Shown here: piece after piece, positions 1-9,791 of the stretch
Layout: every line of letters begins with the position of its first letter
Numbering within the stretch: position 1 is the first letter of the stretch
Source: Impatiens glandulifera
Taxonomy: Eukaryota > Streptophyta > Magnoliopsida > Ericales > Balsaminaceae
Direction: 5' to 3'
Assembly: GCF_907164915.1 (NCBI RefSeq)
Contig: NC_061867.1
Coordinates: 52,703,852-52,767,851 of the forward strand
DNA length: 64,000 nucleotides
Translations under genes and position numbers: made by a program
Notes under the pieces: generated by a model
The model's input: the letters and a program-made list of their open reading frames with translations, nothing else
Database searches by the model: none
What the model was told of the DNA's origin: nothing

Positions 1-438
1 AAAGAAAAATTTTTTATTTTAGTTCATCTTCTTTCTATAAATACAGTTATTCTATTTTTATACTAAAAAAAAATTCTTAAACTTTCAAATTTTCATGACT
101 CTTAAACGGTTAGAATTAATATTAATTAAGACACCTATTAACTTCAAGATAATAACGTCTAATATTAACTAGAATTTTAATACTAAATAATACGCCTATG
201 AAATAAAAGATAGTGACTTTTAATTAATTTTTTTGTTATAATTTATGTAATTAACTAACTTTTCTGTACTAAATGTTGTTTATATGTGATGTCTTAATAT
301 AACCATAATGTCTTATAATAATGTTTTTTTTTCTTAAAAAAAACAAATAATAATATTAATTAATAATAGGGAAGATTTCATATTCAATTAAAATAAGAAT
401 TATAATCCAACCTTATTTTAGTTTTGATTATCTCTAAC

Positions 439-441
<3 letters not shown>
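1..441. other. AT-rich intergenic DNA upstream of OMT-A
   Basis: No coding signal is visible. Near 385-425 the sequence resembles a block that also lies upstream of OMT-C, OMT-D and OMT-E (an AGAATT..TAATCCAACC..TTTTAGTTT pattern), so the end of this stretch is probably OMT-A promoter. Confidence 0.6.

Positions 442-528
<87 letters not shown>
442..528. repeat. (AT)n microsatellite
   Basis: An almost pure run of about 43 AT dinucleotides ends 25 bp before the TATA box of OMT-A. Its length is likely to vary between individuals, and it sits where it could change promoter spacing. Confidence 0.97.
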
Positions 529-529
<1 letters not shown>

Positions 530-552
530 CTAACTTTCTAACTAAACTTTAT

Positions 553-560
553 TATAAATA
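553..560 (+). promoter_or_regulatory. TATA box of OMT-A
   Basis: TATAAATA lies 75 bp upstream of the OMT-A start codon. The same TATAAAT box stands 73-85 bp before the start codon in OMT-B and OMT-C, and the corresponding position is conserved in OMT-D, which supports it as the core promoter. Confidence 0.8.
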
Positions 561-634
561 GACAACCTCCTTTCTTTATAATTCATTGTAAACATATACA
601 CTTAGTAATATATCCCTATTTACCACCACATACG

Positions 635-2159
635 ATGGCTCAAGCCAACAAAGATATTTCTCTTCGTATTATAGAAAACGAAGAAGAAGAGAACCGTGCC
701 TATGCCACCCAATTATTAACCTCCCTTTCACTACCCATGACTATGCAGGCAGCCATCGATCTCAACGTATTTGAGATCATATCTAAGGCCGGTCATGGCG
801 TGATGCTCTCCTCTTTAGAGATTGTATCTGAAATCCCTTGTAAGAATCCTATTGCACACGTCATGCTTGAACGAATGCTCAAGCTTCTCACTAGCTTCAA
901 TGTTTTGACAACAATTACCACTAATGGCGAGCCACGATATGGATTGGCTCCTGCGGCGAAATATTTTGTGAAGAACGAAGAAGGAGTTTCCTTTGCACCA
1001 TTCATGACAGCCTTTCATGACAAGGTCATTGTTGGGAGCTGGTTAGTATTATTTATTCTACATTAATTGTGATCTAAAACCGTCATTAATAAGGGTATAC
1101 AACATATGATTAATTACATTGATCGATATTAATATATGAAGGTATCACTTGAAAAAATCTGTGGTGGAAGGAGGGGTAGCCTTCCATTGGGAAAATGGGA
1201 AAAACCCATTTGATTACCAAGGTTTTGATCCAAGGTACAATGACGTGTTCAATCGAGCCATGTTGAACCATACAAATATCGTGATCAAAGAGTTGTTATT
1301 GACTTACCGAGGCTTTCACAAAGACATGGAAAGCATGACACTGGTGGATGTGGGCGGCCGCCTAGGCCATACCCTCAACACAATTATTTCAATTTATCCC
1401 AAGATCAAGGGCATTAACTTTGACCTACCACACATTATTTGTCACGCTCCTCGTTATCTCGGTTATTAACACTTCCTTATTATATATTGCATGCATATTT
1501 TAGCCTATATATTAGCATGTAATTGTTTATTCTACTAGACTTAATTGATATTTAAAATTTCACACATACAGGTGTGACACACATTGAAGGAAATATGTTT
1601 GACAGCGTCCCAAAGGGCGATGTAATTTTCATGAAGGTAAATTTAAAAGCATCTACTCATTCTCATCATATGAAAAATAGTTAATTTTTATTATTATATA
1701 TGTTCCTAAAAGAAAACAAACAAAACATAGCAATTTATGTTGACTTGATTTGAATTCTTCAATGAACAACGTTCAAGTCACATGTTTAAGATTTCCTTAC
1801 ATTGAAACACACATAGTTTTTGTGTGCTTGTGTTGGTGAAAATGTACATTTGTTTCATGCAGTGGATACTTCACGATTGGAATGATGAAGATTGTTTGAA
1901 GTTGCTCAAGAATTGTTACAAGGCGTTGCCTTCTAAAGGGAAAGTGATAGCGGTCGAATGCGTAGTTCCAGATGCGGTCGATAACAAAACAAGCGTGAAG
2001 AGCATTTATCAACTTGACATGACTATGCTAGTAATGAATCCTGGAGGAAAGGAACGAACCCATGAGCAATTTCACATCCTAGCCACCCAAGCTGGCTTTG
2101 CTGGGATCAAATTGGAATGCAATGCCTTTACCTACTGGATTATGGAAATTTATAAATAG
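635..2159 (+). CDS. Class II plant small-molecule O-methyltransferase, OMT-A
   Basis: Likely a cytosolic S-adenosylmethionine-dependent O- (or N-) methyltransferase of the caffeic acid/anthranilate methyltransferase family, acting on a phenolic or similar small molecule. Proposed exons are 635-1041, 1142-1461, 1572-1636 and 1863-2159, all with GT..AG introns and matching phases, giving 362 residues, the usual family length. The N-terminal dimerisation region is near residues 28-60. The SAM-binding loop is LVDVGGRLG (203-211). The proton-abstracting His is H268 in ILHDW, with partner acids E296 in VECVV and E328 in GGKERT, aligned with the His/Glu/Glu triad known from alfalfa COMT. The third glycine of the usual GGG loop is Arg209, which could weaken cofactor binding. 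ATG 635 follows a TATA box at 553, and AATAAA lies at 2171. The substrate cannot be read from sequence. Confidence 0.88.
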
Positions 2160-2170
2160 AACTAATGAAG

Positions 2171-2316
2171 AATAAAATTGGTGTCAAGCTTAAATGAAAT
2201 CCTAAATAAGATCCGCCTTAACCTATTATCGACATCAACATGTGATTCATTAGATTTTATGTCACTTTTGTGTATTATTGAATGATTTGATAATTTCGTT
2301 AGATGTATAAATAAAG
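2171..2316 (+). promoter_or_regulatory. Polyadenylation region of OMT-A
   Basis: AATAAA occurs at 2171-2176, just after the stop codon, and again near 2311. Either could direct 3' end formation. This is by motif only. Confidence 0.4.
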
Positions 2317-2785
2317 ATGTTATAATCTAAGGTTACTTACTAGTGTAATCATTAAGCAAACATATCTTGGGTTTTAAAGACATTATTCAAATGCAAATCT
2401 TATTCAAATTAAGAATTCTTATTCTCAGTGCATTATTTATGTACCTTGTTATATATTAGTTAAAGAACACATGCATGTATACAAGTTAAAACTTGACACA
2501 TAGCATGTACTTTCCAATATAAAAGTTGTCCCCATATGAATAATTTCTCATTTTCAAAATTATGTCTTTTATGAAGGAAGATTGATAAACATAATATCTC
2601 AATAGCCGGACAATAATTTCACTCATGACTTAGTGACACTAAATGTCTTTAAAAAATCGTGTATGAACTCGTACACAAACATCTCACCACCATAAAAATT
2701 TAACTTATTTATAAAATTAACGGGTAGATGAATGAGTTCAAATCTTAATAGAAATATATATTCTTTCAAATTAATTTTGGTTGCC

Positions 2786-3021
2786 CAGAGAATGGACTCA
2801 GGATTTAGTATTAGGGTGGGCTTAAAAAAATTCGGGTGATTTAAAAAAATAAAGAGAAAATTCTGAATAAAACGTGTGAATAAATATAAGTTTTACATTT
2901 TTTTTTTAATAACTAGATAAACAAACAGTCAATTATATTGAAATATTTTAATAAATTAATGGTTAGGTTATTGTCAAATTTGAAAAAGTATGGACCGAAC
3001 CCTACTTAGATCTGTCCTTGA
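2786..3021. mobile_element. 236-bp insertion, unclassified repeat
   Basis: The insertion is absent from the paired block near 42068-42080. TTGCC at 2781-2785 and 3022-3026 looks like a 5-bp target duplication. The interior contains GGATTTAGTATTAGGGTGGG and ends near GACCGAACCCTACTTAG. A related sequence lies near 35890-36015, so this is a dispersed family. I see no coding potential. Confidence 0.5.
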
Positions 3022-3459
3022 TTGCCTAATTGGTGAACCAATAGATACGGTTGACAAGAAAGATTATTTTTTAAGGTAAATGCATTTAAATCTTGAAAGA
3101 AAATAAAATTGGCTTTCCCTTATTAATGAACAAATGGGTTGACTTCTAAAGTCATTTAAATCTTTCTAAATTAAAGGTAAAAATCTCGAGTTTAAAAAGA
3201 TAATGTTTTGATTTAAGGTAGTATATCTCAAAATACACATGAATCCCATTATACATGTAAGACTTTAGAAGTGCATATTTTAGACAATTCAAATAACAAA
3301 TAACTTTAAAATTTCAAAACAAAATAGAAACACTATTATAATATTTTGAATAATTAAAAGAAACAGTTTAATAATTAAATACAAATTTAAACTATACTCA
3401 CTTTTTTTTATATGTAGAATTTGACACATGCATGTGTGTGTGAAAAGTTAATTTCTTTT

Positions 3460-3687
3460 GTGTAATTGATATTTCATGATCGGACGATTAACATTGTTGA
3501 AGTTGCTCAAGAATTGTTACGAATCCTTGACTTCAAATGGAAAAGTGATAGTGGTTGAAAATGTAATTCCAGGGGCAAACCCATAAACAATTTCACATCT
3601 TAGCCAATCGAAGCTGGTTTTGCTAGCTAGAGTTAGATTGGAATGCACTGTCTTTACCTACTCGATTATTGAAATCTATAAATAAAT
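3460..3687 (+). pseudogene. OMT exon-4 relic (copy A)
   Basis: This is a decayed last exon of an OMT. The order of recognisable words matches intact exon 4: TGATATTTCATGATCGGAC (the ILHDW region), TTGAAGTTGCTCAAGAATTG, GGAAAAGTGATAGTGGTTGA, then GCACTGTCTTTACCTACTC and a terminal ATCTATAAATAA. There is an internal deletion and there are frame breaks, and no exon 1-3 is visible upstream. The 3' flank (AAATAAGGGCTCC) matches OMT-C and OMT-D, so the relic derives from that lineage. Confidence 0.85.
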
Positions 3688-3699
3688 TGGCGACGATAT

Positions 3700-4260
3700 C
3701 AAACTGAGCCTCCAACTTAAACTATATTCACAAATAAGGGCTCCTAGATGTTTAACATTGGAGCTGCATTATTAATTCTCAATGTCTTTTTTGTGTGGTC
3801 TTTAAGTTTTATGGCACCTCATGTATTTGTTTTTATTTTGAAAGTGTGAAGGAGACATGGCATGTTTGTTTCCATTAGTATTTTGTATGATCATAAAACC
3901 ACTATAAGTTGTAATTTTGTGGTAACTAGATTGATTGGTATTGATCAAATTTAACTGAAAACAACCTTACAATTCTGATAGACACTAATCATCTCATCTA
4001 TGTCTTATATCATGAAATTACACAATCAAAATGAAATCAGGAAGAGATAACTAGTGAATCCATCACTTAACCTCATCTTAAATGACCAACATAATATTCA
4101 GTTCAGGAATTAAATTGAAAAGAAAATAAATACCTAGACAAACTATAAATGAACAACAAACAGTAAATAATCAAAATATTATCAAATTAGTTGGTAGACT
4201 TTGTCATGCATCAAGGCATTTCCAAAAGATTTTTTTATATCTTAAACTTATGGAGTAATA
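3700..4260. other. Non-coding flank of the OMT relic
   Basis: AT-rich sequence shared with the other duplicated block (43780-44500). No gene is visible. In the other copy this stretch holds a SINE insertion. Confidence 0.5.
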
Positions 4261-4261
4261 A

Positions 4262-5920
4262 GTTTCTTGACTATATTAATATGGTGTGAAGAATTTCATG
4301 GATAATATGTCACCCGAAATTTTGAATATTTCTAAATACCTATTACCCAAATCAATACACTTATTGGCTATGAACGCCGCATCGCAAATTTGACGGGCTT
4401 TAATGAACGTCACATGGTTGTCAGAGATAATCGTATAAAAAATTTCATGTAATCTGTTTGCCAAATATTTTTAGATAATCATATAAAATGACGTGACTAG
4501 ACTGATGGGTTCGAACAGAAGTTCTTCACGTCGATAGTTCATGTTGCCTTACGAATGAGGACAATCAACGTAGAATTACAACTTTTCTCAAAAGATGAGA
4601 ATTGATAGAAATGATTCATAGCCGCCATAATATAGCCTTAAGAAACTTCTAAGCATTTTTAAAAAACTAAAAATAAAACCTTCGCCTTAAGAAATAGTTC
4701 ATGGAACAAATTTTTATAAAAATGAATAATAATAGTAGATATAGACGATTCGTTCTCATACATGACACACAAAATGGATATCGAGTTAATAGCGAAATTT
4801 CTTAATTGTGCTTTAGAGATTCCATGGAAATACTTGGTATTTTATCACTTTCACACAACCAAATTGCTCTAATACGTTGTCTCGCCTCATTTTCCTTCAC
4901 TTTACATAGTTAAAGAAACTCGCTCCCGAGATGATTAAGTGAACAAATTTATATAATAGAAAGTTCATGAACTTCCTCTACACAATCAATTTTTAAAATT
5001 TTACGACTTAAAACATCAACTCTAGAGAAAAATAATGCACGATCCCTACAAACCAACTTTTTAGCAACTTCCATAAATGTTTAAGTTTGATAAATAACCT
5101 AAAGGACGGGGAGTCAAACACAAACTCACTCACCCACCACCCTTCTACATTCGAGCTAAAATCATCTCTAGTTAATCGCTTATTCTCGAATCTGAAATGC
5201 TGATTTGTTCAAACCACACCCCCCGCTCAATAAGGATACAACGATGATTATAACATCTCCACGGATAGACCTTCTGAAATATATTAGATACAACACAGAA
5301 AATCGAGTTACTCACCAGAAATCTATGAATAAGGGATTGCACACTCCCACCATGTCCTTTACCTCTTCTAAATGTGAATTTTCCTCATCTCAAAGGCAAA
5401 TCAACGAGCTCCAAATTTTCGATTGTCTCGAAAAACTCACGCATATGCTTTGTGAGTCTAATCACACTTTTTTCTTGGTAAAAATCTTAACTTCATTCAT
5501 ATCCCCCGAAGATATAATAAGTAGATCCCATATAAATGCCAAATCCACAAGCTCATTGAAGAAATCAGACTTAAGGTTATATAACACATGTCCGTACAAT
5601 GCAAAAATCATCCAACGAAAATATCCCCATGATTACGAAACTGAATACTAACCAAAAATTGACCTACATTAGCATCATTTTTCATAAATAAATCCTCATT
5701 TCATGCTATCAGAATCCCACCTCAGGCCCCTTTAGAATTTAGAGCCTCATAACTACAATCTCCAATTATAGAGGTCACGAACAATCCATTGATTCATATG
5801 TTGCATCTTAGTCTCGCTGAAATAATAGATACCACAACTCAATGTGTCAAATAAAGAATTAATCACATTGCGTTTTGCATAATAGTTATTCACGCAAACA
5901 TTCCACGCCATAAATTTTCT
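4262..5920 (-). pseudogene. Decayed L1-type LINE ORF2 (endonuclease and reverse transcriptase)
   Basis: Reading the minus strand, the endonuclease domain starts near 5912 with MAWNVCVNNYYAKRNVI, followed by a FSETKMQH-like patch near 5810. The reverse transcriptase domain is recognisable at 4276-4480 as ANRLHEI..IISDNHVTFIKAR and AFIANKCIDL. The 1.4 kb between these landmarks fits the normal ORF2 layout. Stops and frameshifts are scattered through it, and neither the YXDD core nor a 3' end is recognisable. A second decayed copy lies at 45611-47250. Confidence 0.75.
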
Positions 5921-6960
5921 AATCATTAAAATAAACTAATTAATGTATGCTCTATTAGGCTTCGTAACCCATTTTTTATCAATAATATTACCATTAGGCA
6001 GAACAATATTCTCCCTTTTACTTCAAATATAACAATATAGAAGTGAGGCAATCTCGCGAATCTCCGGCCAAACCTCCGTCTCAGACCTCAAAACATCTTG
6101 CACTAGAGATCTATTCTCGTTCAAAATAATATTATGAGTCGAGAACTCTGCACAAACTTCTTATATGTTGTTCCAAGACTATCAAGTTCTTACCATGTCT
6201 GTACACGCCTTTTCTACTCTTACTTGGTAGTTAAAATTCATTCCTCAATGAACACTTAAGTTATTACATATTTTATTTTATTTTCCTTGATTTATTTACA
6301 AAAAAAACAATTAACTATTTAAGTTTAGTCTTTGTTTGTCTTGTATAGTAAATTTTGTCCAAACATGTCTACTGTGCAAATAATACTATCCAAAAACATA
6401 CTGGTAAAGAGATTTAGTGAGGTTAAAAGTGTCCTTATACTATTGCTTATTTGACATTCCAGAACCTAAGACATTTGCTTCTTATTGTAAGTCAAACTTT
6501 AAGCTACTCACAAAAGTAGATAAAAATAAGAAAAAAAGTATGACACTCAAGGTCTAATATTGTCTATAATTTTGTAGCACCTTGTTTATTAAGATGATGT
6601 GATTTATGTATGCAGTTATTTTTCATTTATTTAATGTCTTCTAATATTTTTCATAACTAGGAAGATTCCCGTGCGACACACACGGATAAAAAATGAAATA
6701 CTTTTATTCCACATTTTATTCAATTCGGTAAAACAAATCTTCTTCTCACATATCACATCACATATTTTTCACAATGAACCTCTCATCTCGCAACTTTACA
6801 CTTTCACTTTGGTCAATCAAATATTTGATTCATATTTTTAACATTTAGCATCGTGACCTCACACTTTAGTCAATCAAATATTTGATTCATATTTTAAAAC
6901 TATTTTGAATTATTACCGGTCTATTATTTCTCGGCAAACCACATCCCAATCACACTTCAT
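5921..6960. other. Intergenic DNA with possible LINE 5' remnant
   Basis: 5940-6180 may be ORF1 or 5' sequence of the adjacent LINE, but no domain is clear. 6180-6960 shows nothing coding. Confidence 0.4.
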
Positions 6961-6961
6961 T

Positions 6962-7405
6962 AAAGAATTGTACTTGTTTTGTTAGGTTGCAAGTTCGAAA
7001 CATACATATAACATTTTTAATTTTATTTTTAACCGTTTTAAGTTTATGTGCGGGTCAACCCACAATCCGACCATAGTATTCATTTACTCTTACATATATA
7101 TCCAAATTAACCACTACTCTCGACTCGACGATCTAGACACTTTGAAATTAAGCATCATTATATATATATATATATATTAATTAAAAAGTTGAACTTATAT
7201 TGTTAAAAATGTCTTGAGCTCATCAAATATGGTGTTAAAATAAAAAAATATAAAGTTTTATTAGCCTAGTTGGTTAAAAAGTTGTACTTGTTTTTGTTAA
7301 GGTGCAAGTTCAAAACATACATATATCATTTTTAATTTTATTTTTAACCGTTTTAAGTTTATGGGCATGTCAACCCACAATCCAACTCAAGTATCCATTT
7401 ACTCT

Positions 7406-7460
<55 letters not shown>

Positions 7461-7818
7461 AAATTAACCACATACCCGACAATTCAGATACTTTGAAATT
7501 AAGCATTATTATATATATATATATATATATATATAGATTAGTTAGTTAAAAAGTTAACTTATATTGCTAAGAATATCCCGCGTTAATCAAATTTAGTGTT
7601 GAATTTAGAATATAAAGTCATATTAGTCTAGTTAGTTAAAAAGTTGTACTTGATTTGTTAGGTTGCAAGTTCGAAATATACATATAAAATTTTTAATTTT
7701 ATTTCATGTTTATGGGTGGGTCAACCCAAAATCCGACCCAACTATCCATTACCCTCACATATATATCCAAATTAACCACAACTTTTCACCCGACAATCTG
7801 GTCACTTTGAAATTAAGC

Positions 7819-7862
<44 letters not shown>

Positions 7863-7870
7863 CAAACTTT
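6962..7870 (+). repeat. Tandem array of about 350-bp units with tRNA-like boxes
   Basis: About two and a half units start near 6962 (partial), 7258 and 7619. Each carries a TAGCCTAGTTGGTTAAAAAG-like A box (absent from the first), a GGTTGCAAGTTCGAAAC-like B box, a GGGTCAACCCA motif and a terminal (AT)n run. The A and B boxes suggest origin from a tRNA-derived SINE later amplified in tandem. An inverted partial copy lies at 27296-27425. Confidence 0.65.
7410..7458. repeat. (AT)n microsatellite
   Basis: About 24 AT dinucleotides inside the tandem array. Similar runs lie at 7510-7533, 7825-7858 and 8188-8206. Confidence 0.95.
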
Positions 7871-8234
7871 CTTATGTCTTAAAATATTTACAATAAATAA
7901 ATGTGATAGAACGAGTTTTTATATTGCCTCAAATGGGAATGAAGGGAGTAGTGTTGGGTTTATTTTTAGGGTAAATTACCTGGACCGCCCTTTAATTATT
8001 CCGATCACTCAGTTTTAGTTATCAAATTATTTTTTAAAACAAATCGCCCTTTAAACTTTTAAAAAGGTCACCAATGACCCTTCTGTCAACTTCTTGATTA
8101 AACATAAGAGTTTAAGCTTAAAATATTATTTTTATATATTACCTTTCATCATTATTTTATATAAATATATAATTATTAAATCGATTATATATATATATAT
8201 ATATATCTTTTATTATTAATTTTTATATTTATAT

Positions 8235-9450
8235 TGTTAGGATCGGGGACGCCCTTGGAGGACCGGGGTGTTTCCGGTTTCTGGAAGGGTGGCCGCTTAC
8301 AACACACACAATACTTTGGTGATAGTCCGGTTAGAGACTAAAACTGTTCTCAGCACTACACAAGCTGTCACAGACTCTTGAACCAGGTTCAATGGCGGAA
8401 ATGTCTGTTTCAGTTTGAAGCAACGTTTGCGACTTTAGATGATGTTTTTAGAAGGAGTGGGTTTTATGGATATGAGTGGACCGGTTTACGGAGTACGATT
8501 AATTTGGTTTGAGGTTAGACTAAGTAAGTAAATAATGAAAGCAAAAAGAAAGAACACGAGACAAGGATTTTTATGGATGTTCGGAGCAAATTCTCCTACG
8601 TCACCCCTTCTTCTCAGGTTATGAGAAGGATCTCCACTAACTTTTATAGTTACAACAACACTGCCGGTCGAGCCCAACTTCGCTACTCGCCGGTTACACC
8701 AACTCACTATTTGATGTAATACAATAACTCAACACAACACAATACAGAGAGCTTCCGGTTTTAGACACACCGGTTTGGAATATAAGAGTTTATCTCTCTA
8801 ACTTTTTGCTTTTATGATTCGTTTTCCGTGATACGTAACTGCATTGAATGAAGACGTTTCGTCTTCCTTTTATAGCTGAGAAGAGCTAACAGTCATTTTC
8901 TTCTCTCTCCTCTGGATTGGTTGATCATTATCACGCCGGTGCAGAGAGGTTGCTTGCACGCTTCACCTTCCTCAACACTTGGCAGTCATGCAGGCAGCTC
9001 TGAGTGTAAGATGACATAATCAGTTTTCAGATTTGGACACGTGTTGGACATGCACCTCAGGTTGTCAACTTCAGATCAATAAAGCATCATTGCTTTCCTC
9101 GCATGATTCCGATCGGATCTGATCTTCTTTTATTCCTTCAAGACACGTCTGTTTCTTCATGTTACGTCACTCTTGAAGTTTGAATTTTCCGGTTTTGTCT
9201 CTTGTGCAGTATGATCTGGCTGGTATGTGAACTTTTGTCTTTGCTGACCGGTTGCTTGAGAGTGTGAAAACCGGTTCCTCTGATCTTTAACTTGATCACT
9301 TGGAACAGGTTTCTTTGAAATATTTTAGCAACCGGTTTATGATGCCCCAACCGGTTCATACGATTTGATCTGTACCTGCACATGAAAGTTAACATCTGTT
9401 TAGTTTTTCTAGCCGGTTCCAAAAATTAACTTTACTAAATTTTTCTATCA
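8235..9450 (-). repeat. 3' LTR of the 14-kb Copia element
   Basis: This 1216-bp repeat is nearly identical to 21015-22227. Visible differences include GGTCGAGCCC versus GGTGGAGCCC and TTCTTCATG versus TTCGTCATG. A minus-strand TATAAAAGG lies at 8866-8874. Confidence 0.95.
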
Positions 9451-9690
9451 ATTTCTCCCTTTTTGATTATTTACAATAAATATTAAAAAATTGTAATGTG
9501 TGGCCGGTTTTGAAAATTAACTTACTTAATTTTTCTATCAATTTCTCCCTTTTTGATTATTTAGAATAAATATTCAAAACTTGTAATGTGTGGCCGGTTT
9601 GAAAATTAACCGGTTTGAAAAACTTGTTTAGCGATTTCTCTCCTTTGATTGTTTGAAATAAATATTCAAAAACATGTGTTTGAGTTTTTC
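9421..9690. repeat. About 89-bp tandem repeat across the LTR/polypurine junction
   Basis: TTTTTCTATCA followed by ATTTCTCCCTTTTTGATTAT occurs at 9440 and again near 9529, and a more diverged third copy follows near 9620. The unit includes the LTR edge, the polypurine tract and GTGTGGCCGGTTT. The duplication therefore copied the 3' LTR boundary. Confidence 0.85.
9451..9467 (-). other. Polypurine tract
   Basis: Read on the minus strand, AAAAAGGGAGAAAT stands directly before the 3' LTR (TGATAG...). It is the expected plus-strand priming site for reverse transcription. A second copy lies about 89 bp further inside. Confidence 0.8.
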
Positions 9691-9791
9691 AAAAAATATG
9701 TAGAAACTAATAACTTTAAACATATGATAAAATGACCAAGTTCTGAAACATAGTTAAACATAAATTGTTTTTAAGGAAAGAGGGAAAAAGA

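Larger units (their letters stand above)
2336..5811. repeat. Segmental duplication, copy A
   Basis: This block is collinear with 41654-47259. Shared landmarks include GTAATCATTAAGCAAACA (2347 and 41661), the OMT exon-4 relic, and a decayed LINE whose homology ends abruptly at GTTGCATCTTAG in both copies. Copy A has its own 236-bp insertion (2786-3021). Copy B has gained two LINE fragments and a SINE instead. The many mismatches show the duplication is not recent. Confidence 0.85.

Noticed and set aside
5205..5651. 148-residue plus-strand frame
   Set aside because: It lies antisense to the decayed LINE ORF2 (endonuclease region), and the minus strand explains the sequence better.
7302..7896. 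Three plus-strand frames rich in Tyr-Ile repeats
   Set aside because: They are translations of (AT)n microsatellites inside a repeat array, with no protein-like sequence outside the run.
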